Below are positions 1 through 8,968 of a DNA stretch of 11,950 nucleotides, one piece after another (positions within the stretch are counted from its first letter, which is position 1; each line of letters opens with the position of its first letter). Below the pieces are notes generated by a model. It was given only the letters and a program-made list of their open reading frames with translations. It was not told the origin of the DNA and ran no database searches. The DNA is from Deltaproteobacteria bacterium (lineage in GTDB: Bacteria; Myxococcota_A; UBA9160; SMWR01): the NCBI GenBank assembly GCA_019313605.1, contig JAFDAW010000058.1, positions 1 through 11,950 of the forward strand. Direction: 5' to 3'. The translations under genes were made by a program, and so were the position numbers.

Positions 1-154
1 CACCATTGACGGCGTCGGGGACAGGGACTTCACCCCATCCGACAACGGGCCCGCCCGACGCGGCCGCACCTGCAACTCCGGTGAGAGTGAGGCAGAACAG
101 CACGGCGGGGAGGACGCGGAGGAGCGGGGCGGTGGGGGTTGTCCTCACGGACAT
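1..154 (-). CDS. Secreted RCC1-repeat-like protein, N-terminal fragment
   Basis: Only the first 51 codons are inside the window; the rest lies beyond the left edge. The ATG is at 154-152, with GGAG eight bases upstream as ribosome binding site. Residues 1-34 form a plausible export signal: a short basic start (MSVR), a hydrophobic core (roughly LLRVLPAVLFCLTLTGVAG) and a small-residue cleavage area (AGAAAS). The mature start reads VVGWGEVPVPDAVNG, which resembles the opening of an RCC1/BNR-type beta-propeller repeat, where a GWG core and a V-P-x-x-V-N-G segment recur. Such proteins are typically exported and bind partners through the propeller. The assignment rests on about 15 residues, so the family is tentative, while the signal peptide and start are better supported. 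The gene has its own promoter at 201-230. Confidence 0.55.
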   Translation of the reverse strand, partial: MSVRTTPTAPLLRVLPAVLFCLTLTGVAGAAASGGPVVGWGEVPVPDAVNG

Positions 155-200
155 CGCGGAGACTCCAGGGCAATCATCAGTCCTTCGCTTGCCGCCGGTT

Positions 201-230
201 AGTGTACTCCCGACCGTGAGAGACGGTCAA
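201..230 (-). promoter_or_regulatory. Sigma70-type promoter with a dyad, driving the RCC1-like gene
   Basis: Read on the minus strand there is a -35 of TTGACC (230-225, 5/6 to consensus), an 18-base spacer and a -10 of TACACT (206-201, 4/6). It lies about 47 bases upstream of the ATG at 154. A perfect dyad GACCGT-N5-ACGGTC at 212-228 overlaps the -35 and most of the spacer, the position expected of a repressor operator. The promoter boxes are read directly; the operator role is inferred. Confidence 0.5.
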
Positions 231-269
231 TCTGTTTTTCAAGTCGAGGCTCGACCCTCCGCTCCTGCG

Positions 270-404
270 AAGGTGAACGCGGAAGGGATGCTTCAAGCAT
301 TCAGCAGACATCGCGATGCGAAGAGCCTGAATCGATACTCCAAGCCAAGAGCGACGCGCGCAGCGATCGCAAAGGCGAGGCGTAACGCCGATGGCCGAGA
401 CTGA
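270..404 (+). pseudogene. Tyrosine recombinase (phage-type integrase) C-terminal relic
   Basis: The frame ending at the TGA of 402-404 contains MLQAFSRHRDAKSLNRYSKP, coded from 288. In tyrosine recombinases the C-terminal box has a conserved His followed nine residues later by the nucleophilic Tyr (as in XerD, GH-x8-Y). Here His and Tyr have exactly that spacing (RHRD...NRY), followed by a basic tail (RAAIAKARR) typical of the last helix. Nothing upstream in this frame resembles the catalytic Arg box or the N-terminal DNA-binding domain, and the frame upstream overlaps the oppositely transcribed RCC1-like gene and its promoter. I therefore read it as a decayed fragment. It points toward tRNA-Asp, whose 3' end is 278 bases away, a common context for integrases. 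A chance match over 20 residues cannot be excluded. Confidence 0.45.
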
Positions 405-681
405 GTGAGTTGAGAGCTTCGGCTGGAATCCGGACCTACCACATCTTCTGCTTCACAAATGCGAAGAGGGCGACCCGATCCTATCCGACCAATATCGGTG
501 AGCAGTGCTGCGAGGGCTGTGACGAGCCCGTTCCCGAAGGGCTTTGGATGATGCTCAGCCTCATCGCCAAGTGGTAATTAATCCGGCACTACCAATTCGC
601 ACTGAAGCTATACACAAATATATGATCAAACGCACCACGCGCGACTTTCGCGAAATTTAGATCAATGATTTTAGTAGATTA
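405..681. other. Gene-free spacer between the integrase relic and tRNA-Asp
   Basis: No convincing gene is seen. The stretch from about 580 to 681 is clearly more AT-rich than its surroundings and holds the small palindrome TTTCGCGAAA (646-655). It is immediately downstream of tRNA-Asp in the direction of transcription, so it could hold that transcript's end, but there is no hairpin followed by a clear T-run. The AT-rich character fits remains of inserted DNA (inference). Confidence 0.4.
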
Positions 682-758
682 TGGCGGGGCGGACGGGACT
701 CGAACCCGCAACTTCCGGCGTGACAGGCCGGTGCTCTAACCAATTGAACTACCGCCCC
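682..758 (-). tRNA. tRNA-Asp (anticodon GTC)
   Basis: On the minus strand the 5' end GGGGCGG (758-752) pairs perfectly with CCGCCCC near the 3' end. The anticodon arm is CCGGC-CTGTCAC-GCCGG, giving GTC. The T-loop is TTCGAGT, the discriminator base is G (as expected for Asp), and the CCA is encoded at 684-682. It is 208 bases downstream of tRNA-Val in the same orientation and may be cotranscribed with it across the inverted repeat at 868-958. Confidence 0.97.
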
Positions 759-867
759 CGGTAGGAGAGAAGGTCGAGTAGCCAATCTTAGCGCGGCGCG
801 CAAAGGAAATGCGCGCAGAGAGACGAGATTGCTGCTCTTTTGGCGGTTTTAGCGGTTAGCGGGCGCC

Positions 868-958
868 GCGGGGACGTTGGTGAATATTCACCCCCCGAGA
901 CGGCCCCTCGATTGGCCACGAGAGCGGTGGGGGGGGGGAAATTCACCAACGTCCCCGC
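868..958. repeat. Imperfect-spaced inverted repeat, 18-base perfect arms
   Basis: The arm at 868-885 (GCGGGGACGTTGGTGAAT) is the exact reverse complement of 941-958, with a 55-base spacer. The left arm also enters a second, local 14-base palindrome GGTGAATATTCACC (879-892), so two alternative hairpins compete. The spacer contains a run of ten G (929-938). GGGGACGTTGGTGAA-type palindromes resemble REP-like intergenic elements mobilised by REP-associated (IS200/RAYT) transposases; that comparison is from memory and no transposase is present here. The element lies between tRNA-Val and tRNA-Asp. Confidence 0.85.
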
Positions 959-965
959 TCGTGGG

Positions 966-1041
966 TGGTGGGCGCGGACGGGCTCGAACCGCCGACATCC
1001 TCGGTGTAAACGAGGCGCTCTACCAACTGAGCTACGCGCCC
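966..1041 (-). tRNA. tRNA-Val (anticodon TAC)
   Basis: On the minus strand GGGCGCG (1041-1035) pairs perfectly with CGCGCCC, followed by A and an encoded CCA (968-966). The anticodon arm is CCTCG-TTTACAC-CGAGG, giving TAC. The T-loop is TTCGAGC. The 5' end is only 19 bases after the lon stop codon, so the gene is either read through from lon or uses a promoter inside the lon 3' end. A weak candidate there is TTCCGA-N17-TAAGCT, ending about 16 bases before the tRNA, whose spacer holds the palindrome at 1067-1082. Confidence 0.97.
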
Positions 1042-1060
1042 ACAGACTCGCGGGGCGAGC

Positions 1061-3535
<2,475 letters not shown>

Positions 3536-3558
3536 AGCCGATCGTTCCCCTAGGAGCG

Positions 3559-3609
3559 CGATCCCATTCTGGGATCGAGTGACGTCGCAAGCGAATCCAC
3601 CGGATTCGC
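3559..3609 (-). promoter_or_regulatory. Two tandem tight hairpins in the clpX-lon spacer
   Basis: The 77-base clpX-lon spacer is largely two stem-loops. One has eight-base-pair arms GCGAATCC/GGATTCGC (3591-3598 and 3602-3609, three-base loop), starting three bases past the clpX stop. The other has eight-base-pair arms CGATCCCA/TGGGATCG (3559-3566 and 3570-3577, three-base loop), ending about 23 bases before the lon ATG. Neither is followed by a T-run. They look like intercistronic processing, stability or partial-termination signals (inference). Confidence 0.6.
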
Positions 3610-3612
3610 CCG

Positions 3613-4866
3613 CTAGGCCGATTCCGCCTCGGGATCCTGTTTCAGAACCATCAGCGGATTACTGCCCTGTTCGATCACTTCCTCGTTGATCACACACTCT
3701 TCCACATCGTCTCGAGAAGGGATGTCGTACATCAGATCGAGCATCACGTTCTCGAGGATCGAGCGCAGTCCGCGCGCGCCCGACTTGCGCTTCATGGCCT
3801 GGCGCGCCACTGCGCGCAGGGCTCCGTCGGTGAAACGCAGGCGAACGTCCTCGAACTCGAAAAGCTTCTGGTACTGCTTGATCAGCGCGTTCTTCGGCTG
3901 GGTGAGGATCGCAATCAGCGCCTCCTCGTTCAGCTCGTTGAGCGTCGCGACGACGGGCAGGCGGCCCACAAATTCCGGAATCAATCCGAAGTGGAGCAGA
4001 TCCTCTCCCTGAACATCTTTCAGCACTTCACCGAGCCTCCGATCCTTCTCGGTGGGCATATCGGCTCCGAAGCCCATTCCCTTCACACCTATTCGCTTCT
4101 GGATGATGCTGTCGAGGCCGACGAAAGCGCCGCCACAGATGAACAAGATGTTCGAGGTATCGATCTGCAGGAATTCCTGCTGGGGATGCTTGCGCCCGCC
4201 CTTGGGAGGCACGCTGGCCGTGGTCCCCTCGATGATCTTGAGCAGCGCCTGCTGGACACCCTCCCCCGAGACGTCGCGGGTGATCGACGGGTTCTCGCTC
4301 TTGCGCGCGATCTTGTCGATTTCGTCGATGTAGATGATGCCGCGCTGGGCGCGGTCGACGTCGTAGTTCGCGGCTTGCAACAGATTCAAGATGATGTTCT
4401 CGACATCTTCACCGACGTAACCGGCCTCGGTCAGGGTCGTCGCATCCGCGATCGTGAACGGAACATCGAGGACCCGCGCCAGCGTCTGGGCGAGCAGGGT
4501 CTTGCCGCAACCCGTGGGCCCGAGCAGGACGATATTGGCCTTCTGGAGTTCGACGTCGCCGACAAAGGTCTGGCTTTCGATCCGCCGGTAGTGGTTGTGG
4601 ACGGCGACCGAGAGGACCTTCTTTGCCGCCTCCTGGCCGATCACGTAGTCGTCGAGGGCTTCCTTGATTTCGACGGGCTTCGGAACGTGGGACGACTCCG
4701 CGGGCGGTTCATCCTCGGTGTATTCCTCGGCGATGATGTCGTTGCACAGCTCGATGCACTCGTCGCAGATGTAGACCGTGGGGCCCGCGATCAGCTTCTT
4801 GACTTCGCGCTGGCTCTTGCCGCAAAAGGAACAGGAGAGGTTCGCGTCTTCTTCCCGCTTTTTCAT
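3613..4866 (-). CDS. clpX: ClpX, ATPase subunit of ClpXP protease
   Basis: This is a 417-residue AAA+ unfoldase that recognises tagged substrates and threads them into ClpP. The N-terminal zinc-binding domain has Cys12, Cys15, Cys34 and Cys37. The AAA+ core shows Walker A GPTGCGKT (116-123), the GYVG pore-1 loop (149-152), Walker B IIYIDEID (177-184), the RKH loop (225-227) and a sensor-2 region SGARGLRSI. Length matches the family (about 420). The ClpP-contacting loop, usually IGF, reads MGF at 264-266. The ATG overlaps the clpP stop (ATGA), indicating translational coupling. The gene ends in TAG, three bases before a hairpin that precedes lon. Confidence 0.98.
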   Translation of the reverse strand: MKKREEDANLSCSFCGKSQREVKKLIAGPTVYICDECIELCNDIIAEEYTEDEPPAESSHVPKPVEIKEALDDYVIGQEAAKKVLSVAVHNHYRRIESQTFVGDVELQKANIVLLGPTGCGKTLLAQTLARVLDVPFTIADATTLTEAGYVGEDVENIILNLLQAANYDVDRAQRGIIYIDEIDKIARKSENPSITRDVSGEGVQQALLKIIEGTTASVPPKGGRKHPQQEFLQIDTSNILFICGGAFVGLDSIIQKRIGVKGMGFGADMPTEKDRRLGEVLKDVQGEDLLHFGLIPEFVGRLPVVATLNELNEEALIAILTQPKNALIKQYQKLFEFEDVRLRFTDGALRAVARQAMKRKSGARGLRSILENVMLDLMYDIPSRDDVEECVINEEVIEQGSNPLMVLKQDPEAESA

Positions 4867-5483
4867 TGATTCGCGCCTCCACCGTTCGACTTGCCACTCT
4901 TATCGCGCTCGCGGATGACGCGATCCACGATCCCATAAGCCTGCGCGTCGTCCCCTGACATATAGTAATCCCGTTCGGTATCTCGCGCGATTTCCTCAAC
5001 CGGGTGCCCGGTGTGATCGGCAAGAATCTGGTTCATCCGGTCGCGAAGCTTGAGGATTTCGCGCGCGTGGATATCGATGTCGCTGGCCTGCCCCTGCACT
5101 CCGCCCATTGGTTGGTGGAGCATGATCCGAGAATTGGGCAGCGCGGCGCGCTTGTTCTTGGCTCCCGCCGCGAGCAGCCAGGCCGCCATCGAGGCCGCCT
5201 GCCCCATACAGAGCGTCGTCACATCGGGCCGCACGTACTGCATGGTGTCGTAGATCGCGAGGCCCGCCGTCACCGAGCCCCCGGGCGAGTTCAGGTAGAG
5301 GTGGATCTCCTTCTCGGGATCTTCCGCCTCGAGGAAGAGCAGCTGGGCGACGATCACGTTCGCGGTGTCGTCGGTGATCCCCGTTCCGAGGAAGATGATC
5401 CGGTCGCGCAGCAAGCGCGAGTAGATGTCGAAATGACGCTCGCCCCGCTGGCTCTGTTCGATCACATAGGGAATCAGGGTCAT
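4863..5483 (-). CDS. clpP: ClpP, proteolytic subunit of ClpXP
   Basis: This is a 206-residue serine peptidase that forms a double heptameric chamber in the cytoplasm and is fed by ClpX. The catalytic triad is intact: Ser98 in GQAASMAAW, His123 in MLHQP and Asp172 in RDYYM, with the same spacing as E. coli ClpP (97/122/171). The signature NSPGGSVTAGLAIYDTM is at 65-81. The N-terminus MTLIPYVIEQ leaves almost no propeptide, so little maturation is expected. The ATG at 5483 has GGAG six bases upstream. The 3' end overlaps clpX by four bases. The Gly/Asn-rich tail (SNGGGANQ) is lineage-specific. Confidence 0.98.
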   Translation of the reverse strand: MTLIPYVIEQSQRGERHFDIYSRLLRDRIIFLGTGITDDTANVIVAQLLFLEAEDPEKEIHLYLNSPGGSVTAGLAIYDTMQYVRPDVTTLCMGQAASMAAWLLAAGAKNKRAALPNSRIMLHQPMGGVQGQASDIDIHAREILKLRDRMNQILADHTGHPVEEIARDTERDYYMSGDDAQAYGIVDRVIRERDKSGKSNGGGANQ

Positions 5484-5768
5484 CTCGCGCTCCGTATTGC
5501 GGCGGATTCGCCCAGTTGGACGCGGCCGCTCGATGCCAGACCAGAGCGTACCGGACCCGGGGCCGCGGCTGCCGGGTGGACGTTTTGCTTCAATTTCGAG
5601 GTCCCCGCTCTGGCCCGCAGTGGGCGGGCTCGCCGTTCACGCCTCGATTCCGCGCCGTGAACGGGGGGGAGGAACGGCAGCGGAATCCTGGCCATCGATC
5701 GCTCTGGTTACCGCAGCGGCGGCCGCTGGGCGACCCGTTATTCCAAATTCCCTCTAAGTACCTGTACT
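5484..5768 (-). promoter_or_regulatory. tig-clpP intergenic region with two hairpins
   Basis: This 285-base spacer holds no convincing gene. A GC-rich stem CAGCGG-CGG-CCGCTG (5714-5728) lies about 40 bases after the tig stop. A second dyad, CCGTTCACG/CGTGAACGG (5633-5641 and 5656-5664, 14-base loop), lies about 150 bases upstream of clpP. I could not find a persuasive -35/-10 pair, so whether clpP has its own promoter is unresolved. The second dyad may be an operator or an RNA hairpin. Confidence 0.4.
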
Positions 5769-7073
5769 TTATTCGATTTTAGCCGCGGAAGCGAGGAAAT
5801 CAAGCACCTTTTCGTCTTGCAGCTGGTGCCGCAGCGCCTCTCGGAGCTGCTCGTCCTCGTGCATTTCGCGCATGCGCGCGCCCTGCTCGTGCGCGTCACC
5901 CATCATTTCGTCGATCTTCGCGGCGACCTCGTCGTCCGCGACCTCGATCTCCTGCGCCTTGGCGATCGCCTGCAGGGCGAGCATCTCGCGCACATCGCGC
6001 TCCGCGCGCGGACGCCACTCTTCGCGCCAGCGGTCCAGCTGGGCGTGGATGGCGTCGTGATCCAGCTGCCCCTCCATCCGCTTGTGGGCGGAAGCGAGCT
6101 GGTTCTGCAATTGCCGATCGATCATGCCGGGCGGCACGCCGAATTCCATCCGCTCGAGCAGTGCGTCCATCAGGGTCGTGCGGAAGGTCTCCTTGGATTC
6201 GCGTTCCTGGCCGGCTTCGAGATCCGTCCGAATCCTCGCGCGCAGCGCGTCGAGCGAGTCGAATTCGCCGAGGTCCTTGGCAAATTCATCGTCGAGCTCG
6301 GGGATCTGCGGTTTGCGGACGTCGACGATGTGGACCGCGAAGACCGCCTCTTTGCCAGCGACCTCCGGGTTGCCGTAGACCTCCGGGAACGTCACGGTCA
6401 CGTCGCGGTCGTCGCCGGCCTGCGCGCCGGTCAGCTGATCCTCGAAGCCGGGGATGAAGCGCCCACCGCCAATCTCGAGCGGCACGCCCTGCCCGGTCCC
6501 GCCCTCGAAGATTTCGCCGTCGATCCTGCCGACGAAGTCGATCTTGGCGGTGTGGCCCCTCGCGAGCGCCGTGCCCTCGGCCTCTTCGACGAGCGGCGCG
6601 TTCGCGTTGCGCAATTCTTCGAGCCGCTCCTCGACCTCGGTGTCTTCCACCGAGACCTCGGGGCGAATCGCGGGGAGTCCGGTGAGATCCGGCAATTCGA
6701 TTTCGGGACTCACTTCGAGCGACGCCGTGTATTTGAAACTCGCGTCCGGCGCGGGCTTGCCGGCCGAGATCGCGGGTTCGCTGACCGGCTGAATCTCTGC
6801 GAGTTCGATCGCATCCGAGAGCGTCTCCGATACCAGCGTGTGCTCGAGCTGCTCGGCGACCGAGGCGCCGTAGAGTTTTTCGAGCACGGAGCGCGGCGCC
6901 TTGCCGGGGCGAAACCCTTTGACCCGAACCTGCTTGGCGAGATCGCGATAAGCGCGGTCGAATGCCTTGCGGACACGCGAAGCGTCCACCTCGATTTCGA
7001 TCGTGTGGAGAATCGATGTGCGCTCGATCGTCTCGACGCGAACCGCTGTTTTTTTAGTCTTCTCTGTCGTCAT
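5769..7073 (-). CDS. tig: Trigger factor (ribosome-associated chaperone/PPIase)
   Basis: This 434-residue protein binds the ribosome exit site and shields nascent chains. The N-terminal ribosome-binding domain carries the signature GFRPGKAP (53-60). The FKBP-type peptidyl-prolyl isomerase domain follows (about 160-250; GHTAKIDFVGRIDG, IGGGRFIPGFEDQL, FPEVYGNPEVAGKEAVF). The rest is the helical C-terminal chaperone arm, beginning IPELDDEFAKDLGEFDS. The ATG at 7073 (MTTEKTKKTAVRVE) is chosen because homology begins there; the frame stays open upstream to 7268 but that part is composition-biased and runs through repeat DNA. The ribosome binding site is weak (GGA about six bases upstream). A run of seven A lies in codons 6-9. 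The gene leads the tig-clpP-clpX-lon group. A displaced tRNA-Leu 3' end lies 21 bases upstream of the start. Confidence 0.97.
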   Translation of the reverse strand: MTTEKTKKTAVRVETIERTSILHTIEIEVDASRVRKAFDRAYRDLAKQVRVKGFRPGKAPRSVLEKLYGASVAEQLEHTLVSETLSDAIELAEIQPVSEPAISAGKPAPDASFKYTASLEVSPEIELPDLTGLPAIRPEVSVEDTEVEERLEELRNANAPLVEEAEGTALARGHTAKIDFVGRIDGEIFEGGTGQGVPLEIGGGRFIPGFEDQLTGAQAGDDRDVTVTFPEVYGNPEVAGKEAVFAVHIVDVRKPQIPELDDEFAKDLGEFDSLDALRARIRTDLEAGQERESKETFRTTLMDALLERMEFGVPPGMIDRQLQNQLASAHKRMEGQLDHDAIHAQLDRWREEWRPRAERDVREMLALQAIAKAQEIEVADDEVAAKIDEMMGDAHEQGARMREMHEDEQLREALRHQLQDEKVLDFLASAAKIE

Positions 7074-7093
7074 GGGATTCCGTTCGAAGGAGG

Positions 7094-7115
7094 TGGTGCC
7101 GGGGACAGGACTCGA
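7094..7115 (-). repeat. Displaced tRNA-Leu 3' end (putative att site, distal copy)
   Basis: Positions 7095-7115 match 9111-9131, the 3' end of tRNA-Leu, at 20 of 21 bases, including 17 consecutive identical bases (7099-7115). Read on the minus strand it spans TCGAGT of the T-loop, the rest of the T-stem, a complete acceptor strand CCCCGGC, discriminator A and an encoded CCA (7096-7094). Its single difference restores a G1-C72 pair with the tRNA-Leu 5' strand GCCGGGG, whereas the resident gene has a G-U there. No other part of a tRNA is present, as expected for an attachment-site duplicate left by integration. Confidence 0.7.
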
Positions 7116-7231
7116 CGGGAACACAGCGGCAAGACTGGTGCAGCTCCGATCTGTATCCCGATCCGTCTGGAGTTGTAGCCGCAGTCTTCCGAGCTGGCCA
7201 GCGCAATCGAGGTGCGGATCCCCGGATCCAT

Positions 7232-7258
7232 CCCCCGGCCCTGTACGAAACCGGGGGG
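7232..7258 (-). terminator. Hairpin downstream of the sulfatase gene
   Basis: Arms CCCCCGG (7232-7238) and CCGGGGG (7251-7257) form a strong seven-base-pair GC stem with a 12-base loop, about 38 bases after the sulfatase stop. No T-run follows, so it may slow or end transcription before tig but is not a classical intrinsic terminator. Confidence 0.3.
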
Positions 7259-7295
7259 ACAGATCCACTAGAGGCGACGAGGCTGGCGCGCGGGG

Positions 7296-8942
7296 TTAAT
7301 CGCCAAAGAGGCCACCTTCGGGAGGGATGACCCCGACCGACTTCGCGTAATCATTCCAGGCATCAATGAGGCTCTCCCTCAGTTCTGGCTCCTGGGTGGA
7401 TAGATCCTTGCTTTCGCCCGGATCGACGCTCAGATCGAAGATCTGCCACTCACTCGGACCAAAGGGCTTGCTGATCCAGGTCCCTTTGTGGTCGCCAATT
7501 CGAATCGCCTTGAAGTTGTTGTATTCCCAGCCGATCGCTTCATCTGGCCCGCGAACCGTTGAACTCTTCTTGGATAGAAGCCCGACCATCGACTTTCCGC
7601 GCGGCTGCTCGACTGGATTGCCGTCGTAGGTTGCCGGATAGGTTACTCCAGCCAGTTGAAGAAAAGTGGGCGCCAAATCCATCACATGCGTCAGGCCATT
7701 CACGGTCTCGCCCTGATAGGCAACGCCCGGCCCGCTTATGATCAGCGGCGAGCGGATCCCGCCTTCGGCGAGAAAGTTCTTGTAGAGATGAAAAGGAGTT
7801 GAACTGGCTTGGGCCCACCCGGGACCCTGTGCGATGCGCGACGCGCGTTTGCCCCAGTTGGAAAGCCGGTTGTCGGAATTATGCTCCATCCAGGCTTCAT
7901 CGGTGCCGGGATAACTATCCATCTTGAAACCGTTCGCACCATTGTCCGAGAAGAATACGACGAGAGTATCCTTTTTCTTTCCTGAGCTTTCGAGGTATCT
8001 GAGAACCCGTCCGATGTGATGATCGATATTCCCGATCATCGCAGCGTAGATTTCCATACGGCGTATTTCCATCTTCTTCTGCTCAGCAGTGAGTTCCTCC
8101 CACTTCGGAACCAGATGTAGCCATGGACCGAGGACGGTTTCCGTGGGAATAATTCCGAGTTCCTTCATTCGTGCAAGACGCCTTCCGCGCAATTCGTCAT
8201 AGCCCGCGTCATATTGCCCTTTGTAGCGGTCGAGCCATTCGTCCGGCACGTGCAGCGGATCGTGTGGCGCAGTGAACGACAGGTAGGCGAAGAAGGGTTT
8301 GTCGTCCTTTTGCTCGTCCATATATTTAACGATCTGGTCGGCATAGAACTCTGTGGAGTAGAAGCCCTGAGGAACATGGGTCCGCACGCCGTCTTCTCTG
8401 TAAGTGGGCGTGTAATTCGCGTACATCATCCACTCGTCGTCGAAGTGACTCGTCCCACCCTGGAGCATCGTGTAGACCCTCTCAAATCCACGTTTGGAAG
8501 GATCCTGATCAGGCTCATGACCGAGATGCCATTTGCCCGACATGTAGGTGTGATAGCCGGCTGTCTTCAAAAGTGAGGCGAGCGATGCCACCCGATTATT
8601 CAGGAATCCCTCGTACCCGGGTTGCCCAACTTGATTCGGCGTAAGTAGTTCGTTCATGTTGCCGAGGCCGGCTACGTGGTTGTCATTCCCCGAAAACAGC
8701 ATGGATCGAGTCACCGAGCAGCTCGGTCCAACGTAGAAATCGGTGAATTTTGCGCCCTGATCGGCAAGTGAGTCGATGCTTGGGGTCTTTATCTCGCTTC
8801 CAAAGGGCCCCATATCCGAGTAGCCCATGTCATCGACAACAATCAGCAAGATGTTCGGTCGATTTGTTGTTTCAGCCGCTGCCCCGACGAAAGGGGCCTG
8901 AACGAGAGCGAAGAACACAAGAGCCAGAATTCGTAGCTTCAT
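7296..8942 (-). CDS. Exported arylsulfatase (AtsA-like, formylglycine type)
   Basis: This 548-residue enzyme of the alkaline-phosphatase-like superfamily should hydrolyse sulfate esters outside the cytoplasm. A signal peptide is clear (residues 1-23, MKLRILALVFFALVQ..., cleavage near GAAA-E). The N-terminal metal site is ILLIVVDDMGYSD, with Asp37 and Asp38. The nucleophile region is GPSCSVTRSML, with Cys75 and Arg79. Other active-site elements are SGKWHLGH (Lys137, His139), TAPHDPLH (His227), SDNGAN (Asp333, Asn334) and HLYKNFLAEGG (Lys388). Overall order and length match Pseudomonas AtsA-type enzymes. The maturation motif is normally C-x-P-x-R (or C-x-A-x-R), but here its third position is Val (C-S-V-T-R), so formylglycine formation is uncertain. 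AAGGAG and AGGGAA lie upstream of the ATG at 8942. GC is lower than in neighbouring genes. The gene probably arrived by transfer; the substrate is unknown. Confidence 0.93.
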   Translation of the reverse strand: MKLRILALVFFALVQAPFVGAAAETTNRPNILLIVVDDMGYSDMGPFGSEIKTPSIDSLADQGAKFTDFYVGPSCSVTRSMLFSGNDNHVAGLGNMNELLTPNQVGQPGYEGFLNNRVASLASLLKTAGYHTYMSGKWHLGHEPDQDPSKRGFERVYTMLQGGTSHFDDEWMMYANYTPTYREDGVRTHVPQGFYSTEFYADQIVKYMDEQKDDKPFFAYLSFTAPHDPLHVPDEWLDRYKGQYDAGYDELRGRRLARMKELGIIPTETVLGPWLHLVPKWEELTAEQKKMEIRRMEIYAAMIGNIDHHIGRVLRYLESSGKKKDTLVVFFSDNGANGFKMDSYPGTDEAWMEHNSDNRLSNWGKRASRIAQGPGWAQASSTPFHLYKNFLAEGGIRSPLIISGPGVAYQGETVNGLTHVMDLAPTFLQLAGVTYPATYDGNPVEQPRGKSMVGLLSKKSSTVRGPDEAIGWEYNNFKAIRIGDHKGTWISKPFGPSEWQIFDLSVDPGESKDLSTQEPELRESLIDAWNDYAKSVGVIPPEGGLFGD

Positions 8943-8968
8943 AGGAATTCCCTTCTCCTTCTTTCGTG

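Noticed and set aside
212..228. MerR-type promoter interpretation of the dyad
   Set aside because: MerR promoters have a 19-20-base spacer with the dyad centred in it. Here the spacer is 18 and the dyad is shifted over the -35, so a simple repressor site fits better.
386..577. Plus-strand open stretch ending GEQCCEGCDEPVPEGLW...AKW, with clustered cysteines
   Set aside because: There is no usable start before two Met codons near the end, no ribosome binding site and no recognisable family. A stop-free run of 63 codons is not rare at this GC. It could be a scrap of an inserted element but cannot be supported.
5480..5695. Minus-strand 71-residue frame between tig and clpP
   Set aside because: It is an Arg/Ala/Pro-rich composition typical of chance frames, with no motif, and it overlaps the clpP start and the dyad region.
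7099..7115. Reading of the 17-base repeat as a dispersed GGGGACAG-type REP motif (similar GGGGACAG strings occur near 17 and 7254)
   Set aside because: The match continues through the T-loop on one side and the discriminator and CCA on the other, exactly following tRNA-Leu structure. The other strings share only the short core. It is kept as the main alternative.
7074..7268. Upstream in-frame extension of tig giving a 499-residue protein
   Set aside because: Trigger factor homology starts at MTTEKTKK. The extension passes through the displaced tRNA-Leu end and repeat-rich spacer, and has no known domain.
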